From: Bacteroidales bacterium
Lineage (GTDB): Bacteria > Bacteroidota > Bacteroidia > Bacteroidales > UBA10428
Length of the DNA stretch: 34,522 nt
Direction of reading: 5' to 3'
Assembly: GCA_016934055.1 (NCBI GenBank)
Contig: JAFGTR010000049.1
Coordinates: forward strand, 1-34,522
Within the stretch, counting starts at the first letter, position 1. The number at the start of each line of letters is the position of its first letter. This document shows, one piece after another, positions 24,828-31,928 of this stretch. The notes under the pieces are model-generated. The model was not told where the DNA came from. It was given only the letters and a program-made list of their open reading frames with translations, and did not search any database. Position numbers and translations under genes: made by a program.

Positions 24828-24948
24828 TAATCATGAAGTTTTAGTCATGGAATGAAAGTAGGGAAAATAGTGAAAAATGAACAGTGAAAAACGAAAAATT
24901 AGCAGGTTGTGTAAACGTTGATCAGTAGAATCAGCCTTCATCTCTGAA

Positions 24949-26103
24949 TCAGATTTTTTTCATGTCTACCCATTTATTCATTCCCGAGGAGGATTCAACG
25001 ACTTTTTCCAGGAACAGCATTCCGCGTATGCCTTCCTCTATACCCGGAAAATCATAAAGCGGATTAGGACTTTTACCTTCTCTGTAGGCCTTGACAGCCA
25101 GGGCAAAATTGCGGTAGATATTGGCAAAGGCCTCTAAATAGCCTTCGGGATGACCTGCCGGCACACGTGTATGAATCATGGCAGCGTCTGACAGCTGGCC
25201 CACACCGGTTCTTATCATTTCTTTTGGCCTGTCGGGCCATTTCAGAATAAGCGTGTTGGGGTCCATCTGATGCCATTCGAGTCCTCCTTTCTCGCCGTAG
25301 ACCTGTATTTTTAATGCATTTTCTTCACCGGCGCAAATCTGGCTTGCCGTGAGCACACCTCTTGCGCCGTTATCAAAGCGCAGTAACACGCTCCCGTCAT
25401 CGTCGAGGCTGCGGCCCGGGACAAAAGCTGTGAGATCTGCACATACCTGTGTAATGGTAAGACCGGTTATGTATTCAGCAAGGTTGGCTGCATGTGTTCC
25501 TACATCGCCCATTGTGCATGTAATACCTGCCGACTTCGGATCAGTTCTCCAGGCCGCCTGTTTGTTGCCGGTTTTTTCAACAGGTGTAGACAGCCAGCCC
25601 TGGGCATATTCAACAAGGACTTTCCGTATATTTCCCAGCTGACCGGTGCTGATGATATGTCTTGCATGTTTTACCATCGGGTAACCCGTGTATGTGTGGG
25701 TAAGGGCAAATATCAGTCCGGTATCTCTGACAATCTGTTTAAGGGCAAGAGCTTCCTGCAGTGAAAAAGTCATGGGTTTATCACAGACCACATGGAAGCC
25801 GCTTTCAAGGGCCATCCTTGCCGGTCCGAAATGCAGATTATTTGGCGTGACAATACTGAGAAAATCCATCCGCAGGTCTTCAGAAAGTTTCTTTTCTTTG
25901 CAGATCATATCGGCGTAATTTTCATAAATCCTGTCATCGGGCAGATGATAATCACGACCGGAAAGTTTCGATATTTCAGGGTTATGGCTGAATGCGCCGC
26001 AAACCAGGGTTATATGGTTATCAAGCAGGGCTGCCATATGGTGAACTTTGCCAATGAATGAACCTTTTCCACCGCCGACCAGACCCATTTTAAGTTTTTT
26101 CAT
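24949..26103 (-). CDS. Gfo/Idh/MocA family oxidoreductase
   Basis: A 384-residue NAD(P)-dependent sugar or polyol oxidoreductase. The N-terminal Rossmann fold has GLVGGGKGSFIG (7-18). The family's E/D-K-P signature appears as CDKP (107-110) with Lys109, and the catalytic-face motif as GDVGTHAANL (199-208) with Asp200 and His204. The C-terminal domain contains DGSVLLRFDNGARGVLTASQI. No signal peptide is seen, so it should act in the cytoplasm. Proteins of this type handle inositols, glucosides or amino sugars, and the sequence alone does not decide. It is divergent from the XylF-like lipoprotein gene, which hints at a shared sugar theme. No clear promoter was found. Confidence 0.9.
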   Translation of the reverse strand: MKKLKMGLVGGGKGSFIGKVHHMAALLDNHITLVCGAFSHNPEISKLSGRDYHLPDDRIYENYADMICKEKKLSEDLRMDFLSIVTPNNLHFGPARMALESGFHVVCDKPMTFSLQEALALKQIVRDTGLIFALTHTYTGYPMVKHARHIISTGQLGNIRKVLVEYAQGWLSTPVEKTGNKQAAWRTDPKSAGITCTMGDVGTHAANLAEYITGLTITQVCADLTAFVPGRSLDDDGSVLLRFDNGARGVLTASQICAGEENALKIQVYGEKGGLEWHQMDPNTLILKWPDRPKEMIRTGVGQLSDAAMIHTRVPAGHPEGYLEAFANIYRNFALAVKAYREGKSPNPLYDFPGIEEGIRGMLFLEKVVESSSGMNKWVDMKKI

Positions 26104-26183
26104 GGTATTGCACTTTATTCTGCAAAATAAAAGATTTTTGAATACGATAACAGGTATTGGCTTTTGTTTATACCATTATTTTA

Positions 26184-26214
26184 TTGATAATGTCAGTTAA
26201 AAATCGTAACTTTT
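26184..26214 (+). promoter_or_regulatory. Candidate promoter of the XylF-like gene
   Basis: TTG at 26184-26186, 20 bases of spacer and TAACTTTT at 26207-26214, which differs from TAnnTTTG only in the last base. It lies about 42 bases before the ATG. Confidence 0.5.
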
Positions 26215-26256
26215 ATGGTCTGTTTGCTTAATGTTCAATCTTAAAATGCTTTCATT

Positions 26257-27252
26257 ATGAAACCAAGGACATTTATACTCTGTACAGCAATACTGGCTGC
26301 AATTTTTTTAACCGGATGCAGCACAAAGACGACTATCGGACTGCTCATGGATAATTATGAGACTGAGCGCTGGCAGCGGGATAAGGATATGTTCATAGCC
26401 CGCATTAATGAGCTTGGAGGAACCGTTGTTACTGATGTTGCCAACGGAGATGCATCTTTACAATACAAACAGGCAGAAAAAATGCTCGAGGACGGGATTG
26501 ATGCCCTGGTTATTGTTGCCGTTGATCAGAATGAAGCGGCCAAGATTGTTGCTCTGGCTCATAAATATAAAGTAAAGGTATTGTCATATGACCGGTTGAT
26601 CAGGAATTGCAACCTTGATCTTTATATTTCATTTGACAATGTTGAAGTGGGTGCTTTACAGGCAGAATATCTTACCAAGGTTTGTCCGCAGGGAAATTAT
26701 GTGCTCATCGGAGGGGCTGTAACGGACAACAATTCCTTCTTATTGAAGATAGGGCAGATGAATGTGCTGCAACCCCTTGTTGAACGCGGTGATATCCGTA
26801 TTGTTTTTGACCAGTTTGCCAACCGGTGGGCAGAGGAAGAAGGTTACAGGCTGATGACGGAATGTCTTGCAAAAAAACAGAAAATTGATGCTGTGATTGC
26901 CGGCAATGACAATCTAGCCACTGGTGTATTACGTGCATTGCAGGAAAAAGGTGTTTACGAAAACATCTATATTGCCGGACAGGATGCAGACCTGATAGCC
27001 TGTCAGCGTATTGTAGGCGGAACACAAACCATGACCGTTTATAAACCCATTGAAGCCATTGCCACCAAATCAGCTGATTTTGCCATGCAAATGGCTGCAG
27101 GAGAAGAATTTAAAAACCTTAACCTGTCAGTTAACAATGGCAAACGCATGGTCCCCGCGGTTTTGCTGCCTGCCATGGTGGTGAACAGAGAAACCATCAG
27201 GCTTACGGTGGTAGCTGAAGGGTATCTGAAGGAGAATAAGATTTATGATTAG
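26257..27252 (+). CDS. XylF-like sugar-binding lipoprotein (periplasmic-binding protein 1 fold)
   Basis: A 331-residue solute-binding protein with a lipoprotein signal (MKPRTFILCTAILAAIFLTG, Cys21). It has the type I periplasmic-binding fold: IGLLMDNYETERWQRDKDMF, VVDQNEAAKIVALAHKYKVK-like segments, SYDRLIRNCNLDLYISFDN, AGNDNLATGVLRAL and AGQDADL. These match D-xylose-binding protein XylF. In ABC systems xylF is followed by xylG (ATPase) and xylH (permease). Here nadE follows on the opposite strand and no transporter gene is adjacent. The protein may serve a distant transporter, act as a sensor ligand carrier, or be a leftover. The sugar is inferred from family likeness. Confidence 0.88.
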   Translation: MKPRTFILCTAILAAIFLTGCSTKTTIGLLMDNYETERWQRDKDMFIARINELGGTVVTDVANGDASLQYKQAEKMLEDGIDALVIVAVDQNEAAKIVALAHKYKVKVLSYDRLIRNCNLDLYISFDNVEVGALQAEYLTKVCPQGNYVLIGGAVTDNNSFLLKIGQMNVLQPLVERGDIRIVFDQFANRWAEEEGYRLMTECLAKKQKIDAVIAGNDNLATGVLRALQEKGVYENIYIAGQDADLIACQRIVGGTQTMTVYKPIEAIATKSADFAMQMAAGEEFKNLNLSVNNGKRMVPAVLLPAMVVNRETIRLTVVAEGYLKENKIYD

Positions 27253-27290
27253 GGGCTGGTGTGTCTGCAGGATGATTATTGGAATACAGA

Positions 27291-28943
27291 CTAATATTTT
27301 GCCACCAAGGGCATCCTCCGGCCCAGGCCGAAGGCTTTGTTTGAAATGCGAAGGGCGGGCGGAGTCTGATAACGTTTATACTCACTTGAGGTGACCATGT
27401 TGATTATCTTTTGAACAAGTGATTTATCTATGCCCAAAGCAGCAATTTCTTCCTGTGATCTTCTGAGTTCTATATAGTGGAATAACACCTTATCAAGAAT
27501 TTCGTATTCAGGCAGGGAATCACTGTCCTTTTGGCCGGGGCGAAGTTCTGCAGATGGCGGTTTGGTTATGGTGTTAGGCGGAATGATAATTCCTTCACTG
27601 TTGATATATCCGGCCAGTTTGTAGACATCTGTTTTATATACATCCCCAAGTACAGCAAGACCTCCGATCATATCACCGTAAAGGGTGCCATAGCCGACAG
27701 AAGCTTCACTTTTGTTGGAGGTGTTCAGCAGTATATGGCCGAATTTATTGGACAGGGCCATCAGCAGGTTACCACGGATACGCGACTGGATATTTTCTTC
27801 AGTAACGTCCTCCTGCAAATTCATGAACAAGGGTTTGAGAGCATGCTGATAGCGGGCGAAAATATCCTGTATCGGTATGATATCATATTGTACGTTAAGT
27901 TTTTCAGCAAGGTCTACGGCGTCTTGTACCGAATGATCAGAAGAATATTGAGAAGGCATCAGCAGCACCCGCAGGTTCTCTGACCCCAGGGCCCTGCAGG
28001 CCAGAACAAGTGTCACTGCCGAGTCGATTCCGCCTGAAAGGCCCAGTATGGCCTTTGTCAGATGCATCTTCCTGAAGTAATCACGGATTCCGGTTATCAG
28101 GGCATCGTGAATTAAAGCTATTGTATCTTCCGTTTTGACCGGTGACTGATCGGCTGTGTTTTCTGTAATATTCTGTGTCTCATAAATTCTGAAATCCTCT
28201 TTAAAGAGCGCCATTCTGTCAATTACAGCCCCTTTGGCGTTTATCACAAGGGACCCTCCGTCGAAGATCAACTCAGCATTGGCGCCGGTCTGGTTGACAT
28301 AAAAAACAGGCACATGGCAGGTGAGGGCATTCATGGCAATGATGTCCTCTCTTACTTTGATATGGGTATATGAAAAGGGTGACGCCGAGATATTAATGAT
28401 GAAATCAGGTTTTAAACGGCATAGTTCATCAACCGGATTGACAGTATAAAGCTTTCCCTTTCCTGAAACATCTGAAGTGTGGTGATACCACAGATCTTCG
28501 CAGATGGTAACGGCAACTTTTTGACCATTCAGGTCGCAAAGGCTGAAATGACGGTTGCGCTCAAAATAACGGTATTCATCAAAAATATCATATGTTGGCA
28601 GCAGGGTCTTGCATACAATGCCGCGGATCTCTTTATCCTGCAATATAAATGCTGCATTGCATATTTTCTTTCCAATGGGATCATGATTGTGAGCAGGACT
28701 GCCTACGATGGCGATTATGCCCTCACATTCCTTTGCTATAGTGCGAATCGATTGCTGGCAGCGGTCGATAAAATAATCATAATCTAAAAGATCCATGGGA
28801 GGGTAACCGCAGACAGAGAGCTCGGAGAATACCACCACGTCAGCATTTTCCCTTTTGGCCCTGGCAATGGCCCCGGTTATCTTTTTTGTGTTATCGTCAA
28901 ATGCGCCGATGGTATAATTTAACTGGGCAAGAGCAATCCGCAT
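27291..28943 (-). CDS. nadE: Glutamine-dependent NAD+ synthetase
   Basis: NadE amidates nicotinate adenine dinucleotide to NAD+ with ATP, using ammonia released from glutamine. The 550 residues contain an N-terminal nitrilase-fold glutaminase (about 1-260) with the triad Glu41 (FSELSVCGYPP), Lys112 (CKTLLPTYDIFDEYRYF) and Cys148 (TICEDLW). The C-terminal synthetase has the ATP pyrophosphatase loop SGGIDSA (303-309). It also has the later NKSEASVGYGTLYGDMIGG and TKPPSAELRPGQKDSDSLP blocks. It lies nine bases downstream of the beta-barrel gene on the same strand, so co-transcription is likely. Confidence 0.96.
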   Translation of the reverse strand: MRIALAQLNYTIGAFDDNTKKITGAIARAKRENADVVVFSELSVCGYPPMDLLDYDYFIDRCQQSIRTIAKECEGIIAIVGSPAHNHDPIGKKICNAAFILQDKEIRGIVCKTLLPTYDIFDEYRYFERNRHFSLCDLNGQKVAVTICEDLWYHHTSDVSGKGKLYTVNPVDELCRLKPDFIINISASPFSYTHIKVREDIIAMNALTCHVPVFYVNQTGANAELIFDGGSLVINAKGAVIDRMALFKEDFRIYETQNITENTADQSPVKTEDTIALIHDALITGIRDYFRKMHLTKAILGLSGGIDSAVTLVLACRALGSENLRVLLMPSQYSSDHSVQDAVDLAEKLNVQYDIIPIQDIFARYQHALKPLFMNLQEDVTEENIQSRIRGNLLMALSNKFGHILLNTSNKSEASVGYGTLYGDMIGGLAVLGDVYKTDVYKLAGYINSEGIIIPPNTITKPPSAELRPGQKDSDSLPEYEILDKVLFHYIELRRSQEEIAALGIDKSLVQKIINMVTSSEYKRYQTPPALRISNKAFGLGRRMPLVAKY

Positions 28944-28952
28944 ATCACTCGG

Positions 28953-29606
28953 TTAAAACATAATCCCAAGTCTGAGGTTGAAAAAATTCATGGCTGCTTT
29001 GTATTCTTCATTGTCAAGCAGGTCAATGAAACCGTTGTTAAAGAATATACCAACGTTTAATGCGGTTGTTCCGCCAAGGGAATATTCAATGCCGCCTCCG
29101 ATAAAATAAGAAAGATTAAAAATTCCAATTTCTTCAATGACATTGTCTTTGTCAAGAAGTCCGCCCTGTGACTTGGCCCTGGCTTTAATATTGACCTGTG
29201 GCGTAAGTCCCAGCTGTCCGTAATAGCTGATATATCCTATCTGGTTTGTCTTCATTTTAAGAGAAAGCGGAATAGAAATGTATTGCAGGTTGTATTCAAC
29301 CGTTGTGCCGGGCTGAAGTGCTGCCGCTGTGGCATCTTTGACCTTAATGATAACGGCACTGTCATATAAAAGATTGCCGCCGAGGTATGCAAGGTTGATA
29401 CCTGTGGCAAAAATGTAATTCTTCTGAAAGTTGGTTTCGATGATGAGGCCACCGTTAAACCCCAGTTTGGCGCCATCTTTGTCAATGGGCTTTGAATCAG
29501 GTGAAAACCATGATATAACCGGGTCTAAATTGATGCCAAAACGAAAATTCTGACCGGCAAGATTGAACGAAACGAACAGTGCAGCAATGAGGCATATCTT
29601 CTTCAT
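28953..29606 (-). CDS. Outer-membrane beta-barrel protein (porin-like family)
   Basis: A predicted outer-membrane protein of 217 residues. It starts with a Sec signal peptide (MKKICLIAALFVSFNLAGQ, cleavage after about residue 19), followed by alternating hydrophobic strands such as FRFGINLDPVISWF and SYYGQLGLTPQVNIKARA. It ends in the outer-membrane-type aromatic C-terminus LRLGIMF. It resembles the small outer-membrane beta-barrel families abundant in Bacteroidota (OMP_b-brl_2 type). The ATG at 29606 is preferred over a TTG three codons earlier because it gives a standard signal. It is upstream of nadE by nine bases and divergent from gldB. Role unknown. Confidence 0.85.
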   Translation of the reverse strand: MKKICLIAALFVSFNLAGQNFRFGINLDPVISWFSPDSKPIDKDGAKLGFNGGLIIETNFQKNYIFATGINLAYLGGNLLYDSAVIIKVKDATAAALQPGTTVEYNLQYISIPLSLKMKTNQIGYISYYGQLGLTPQVNIKARAKSQGGLLDKDNVIEEIGIFNLSYFIGGGIEYSLGGTTALNVGIFFNNGFIDLLDNEEYKAAMNFFNLRLGIMF

Positions 29607-29754
29607 GATATCCAAGTGTTTATGTTAGTAATTGTGATTAATTTCATCAACAATGGACCAAAGATCCATGGTGATTTAAAATAAATATACGAAATTCAAC
29701 GCTATTATACGAAAAAAACTGATATTGATCTCAATTTTGAAACTGACAAATGTT

Positions 29755-30768
29755 ATGAGAGGAAATGCAATATATTGGTTTTGTACCATTATGATGGTCA
29801 TCATTATGGTCTCCTGCCGTAAACATGCTGTTGACAAAATGGTCCCGCCTGACAAGGTTCATCTGTCAGTTGAACGATTCGAACACGACTTGTTTTCAGG
29901 CGATCCTTCCCGGACAGACAGTCTGGTTAATTTCTTGTATAACCGTTACGGCGGCTTTTTCGAGTTGTATACACAAAGGATAATTTCAATCGGTGATACA
30001 GGTCACCCACGCTTTTATGAAACATTCAAAGCGTTTATCACACATTATGATAATTATATCCTTTATAAAAGGGTCATGCAGGTTTTTCCGGACCTCGAAG
30101 AAATTGACAGGAAGCTTACCGTTGCATTCAGGCGTTTTTTGTATTATTTCCCCGGTCAGCAGGTGCCCCGTATCATAACCTTTCTTTCAGGTTTTAACTA
30201 TTCTGTGGTTTCTGACTCGGGGCTTATCGGTATTGGCCTTGACAAATATCTGGGCACTGATGAAGAAATATACAGCCAGGCAGGACTGTATAATTATCTG
30301 AGAATTAACATGCACAAAGGCAAGATTCCTTCTGACTGCATGAGATTATGGGCTGAAACCGAATTTCCTTATAATGATTCCGTGAATAACCTGTTAACGA
30401 ATATGGTGTATCAGGGAAAAATAATGTACCTGGTAAAATCGGTGTTCCCTGATGAACCGGATTCTCTCTTATGGGGTTTCACAGGTCCCCAGATGGCGTT
30501 TTGCAAGGCTAATGAAAAGCAAATGTGGACATATCTGGTAGAATATAAACTGCTTTTTAAGACAGATCGTTTTACGATTGACAAGTTCACGCGGGAAGGA
30601 CCCTTTACAACAGAGTTTTCAAGAGAGTCACCCGCCCGGGCAAGTGTATGGATCGGATACAAGATTGTTGAAAAGTATATGAAAAAGCATAAAGAGGTTT
30701 CAATGGAAGCATTGATGAAGGAAGACGATTATCATAATATACTGACGCTATCAGGTTACAATCCATGA
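29755..30768 (+). CDS. gldB: Gliding motility lipoprotein GldB family
   Basis: GldB is a lipoprotein needed for gliding in Flavobacterium and found in many type IX secretion lineages. The 337-residue product from ATG 29755 has a signal ending in the lipobox MVSC with Cys21. The mature part shows the family pattern: RFEHDLF, NRYGGFFELYTQRI, FFVP-like YYFPGQQVPRIITFLSGFNY, GIGLDKYLG and a C-terminal SPARASVWIGYKIVEKYM. An in-frame TTG at 29725 would add ten residues before the signal and is less likely. Proximity to nadE is typical of Bacteroidota. No gldC or other gliding gene is in the window. The gene ends two bases before the rpmH terminator. Confidence 0.88.
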   Translation: MRGNAIYWFCTIMMVIIMVSCRKHAVDKMVPPDKVHLSVERFEHDLFSGDPSRTDSLVNFLYNRYGGFFELYTQRIISIGDTGHPRFYETFKAFITHYDNYILYKRVMQVFPDLEEIDRKLTVAFRRFLYYFPGQQVPRIITFLSGFNYSVVSDSGLIGIGLDKYLGTDEEIYSQAGLYNYLRINMHKGKIPSDCMRLWAETEFPYNDSVNNLLTNMVYQGKIMYLVKSVFPDEPDSLLWGFTGPQMAFCKANEKQMWTYLVEYKLLFKTDRFTIDKFTREGPFTTEFSRESPARASVWIGYKIVEKYMKKHKEVSMEALMKEDDYHNILTLSGYNP

Positions 30769-30769
30769 T

Positions 30770-30804
30770 AAAAACAAAAAGGGAAGGTGGTAAACCTTCC
30801 CTTT
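30770..30804 (-). terminator. Intrinsic terminator of rpmH
   Basis: A perfect 10-bp stem (AAAGGGAAGG at 30778-30787 with CCTTCCCTTT at 30795-30804) and a 7-base loop is followed, on the minus strand, by TTTTTGTTTTT. This is a standard Rho-independent terminator 20 bases past the rpmH stop. On the plus strand no T run follows, so it is oriented for rpmH rather than gldB. Confidence 0.88.
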
Positions 30805-30823
30805 GGTATTGTATTAAAAATAA

Positions 30824-30979
30824 TTATTTTCGGAATATCTCGTCTGAAACAGTGAGCCTTTTTCTGCCCTTGGCTCTTCTTCGGGCCAATATCTTTCTTC
30901 CGTTAGCAGAAGACATTCTTTCCCTGAAACCATGTTTGTTGCGTCTTTTTCTGTTCGACGGCTGGTATGTCCTTTTCAT
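30824..30979 (-). CDS. rpmH: 50S ribosomal protein L34
   Basis: Ribosomal protein L34, 51 residues, of the large subunit. It begins [20 protein letters not shown], which is diagnostic of the family, continues with [20 protein letters not shown], and ends in a short extension [11 protein letters not shown]. It is very basic and of normal length. It has its own promoter at 31023-31053 and a terminator at 30770-30804, forming a single-gene transcript. The usual neighbours rnpA and dnaA are absent here; mnmD lies upstream on the same strand. Confidence 0.97.
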   Translation of the reverse strand: MKRTYQPSNRKRRNKHGFRERMSSANGRKILARRRAKGRKRLTVSDEIFRK

Positions 30980-31022
30980 TTTATGATAATGATTTTAATA
31001 ATCCTTTATTTAAACCGGATTG

Positions 31023-31053
31023 CAAAGGTAATTTTTTTTTTGTTTCAGGCAAA
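31023..31053 (-). promoter_or_regulatory. Bacteroidota-type promoter of rpmH
   Basis: On the minus strand TTTG (31053-31050), a 19-base spacer containing an A run, and TACCTTTG (31030-31023) match the consensus fully. The start codon at 30979 is about 37 bases past the predicted transcription start. Confidence 0.8.
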
Positions 31054-31083
31054 TGTTTTTCGCGGGATAATTTTGTTAGAGCC

Positions 31084-31167
31084 AAGAACCAAGAAGCAAG
31101 AAGCAATATCAAAGACAAAAGATCAAAAAACAAAGAATAAAGAATAAAGAACAAAGATAAAAGATTA
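31084..31167. repeat. A-rich 7-mer stutter (AAGAAGC / AAAGAAT units)
   Basis: The plus strand reads AAGAACC, AAGAAGC, AAGAAGC, then looser units ending in AAAGAAT, AAAGAAT, AAAGAAC and AAAGAT. It lies between mnmD and the rpmH promoter. No gene is seen in 31054-31238. Confidence 0.65.
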
Positions 31168-31238
31168 CCCTTCAACATTATATGAACTGGTTACATAAAG
31201 GCTACAGTTGTAAGGTTATGGGTTTAGGGGGTATTGAA

Positions 31239-31928
31239 CTACGGGTTTTGAGAGGGTGAGTTTTTGTCATCTTTCCGTGCCCTTACCATATGTCGTTTGC
31301 CGGGAGGTCCGGGATGTACTTCCACCCGGAAACCGGTTTCTTTTAAGAACCGTTTGATTTTACCTTTTGCGCAGTAGGTAACAAGAAGGCCTCCAGGGTA
31401 CAGGGGGTTATACAGAGTTTCGAAAATTTCTTTCGTCCACATTTCAGGTTGTTTTTCAGGGGCAAAAGCGTCAAAGAATATAAGATCATACCGGAAGTTT
31501 GGTTTATAGGATGTCATATCATTTTTTATCTTATAAAGTGTGAAATGTGGTGTGATCTTAGTCATATGTTCCCATTCAGCATTATGAAGAGAGGTGAAGA
31601 TATCGTTGGCTGAATCTTCTGTTGACATAAAACCGGGGTAATTCAGGGAGGTAACAATGTGGTTTTCCAGGGTGACATTATCTATGGTATAATATACAAG
31701 GTTCCGGTTATGCCGCCGGGCATACAGGCAGGCCAGCAAGGCATTCAGCCCGGTGCCAAAGCCGATCTCAAAAACAGCAACAGTATCCTTTTGCAACTGT
31801 TGCAGGCCGTTCTGTATGAAAACATGTTGTGATTCTGTTACGGCGCCGAAAACCGAATGAAAATGTTCATTGAGTTCAGGAACATAAAGTGTTGATGAGC
31901 CATCACCTGTTATAATAACTTTATTCAT
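31239..31928 (-). CDS. mnmD: tRNA 5-methylaminomethyl-2-thiouridine methyltransferase MnmD
   Basis: MnmD is the stand-alone equivalent of the MnmC methyltransferase domain. It transfers a methyl group from S-adenosylmethionine to the wobble-uridine side chain (nm5s2U34 to mnm5s2U34) in certain tRNAs. The 229-residue protein from ATG 31928 contains HFHSVFGAVTESQHVFI, the SAM motif VFEIGFGTGLNALLA, the family motif FFDAFAPEKQPEMW, GGLLVTYCAKGKIKRFLKETGF and the C-terminal PGPPGKRHMVRA. A TTG start 42 codons earlier would lie inside the murF-alr coding region and is rejected. The start overlaps the murF-alr stop in ATGAATAA, indicating translational coupling. Confidence 0.93.
   Translation of the reverse strand: MNKVIITGDGSSTLYVPELNEHFHSVFGAVTESQHVFIQNGLQQLQKDTVAVFEIGFGTGLNALLACLYARRHNRNLVYYTIDNVTLENHIVTSLNYPGFMSTEDSANDIFTSLHNAEWEHMTKITPHFTLYKIKNDMTSYKPNFRYDLIFFDAFAPEKQPEMWTKEIFETLYNPLYPGGLLVTYCAKGKIKRFLKETGFRVEVHPGPPGKRHMVRARKDDKNSPSQNP

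Noticed and set aside
30765..31147. Plus-strand reading frames across the rpmH region
   Set aside because: They are antisense to rpmH and its promoter and have no recognisable protein features.
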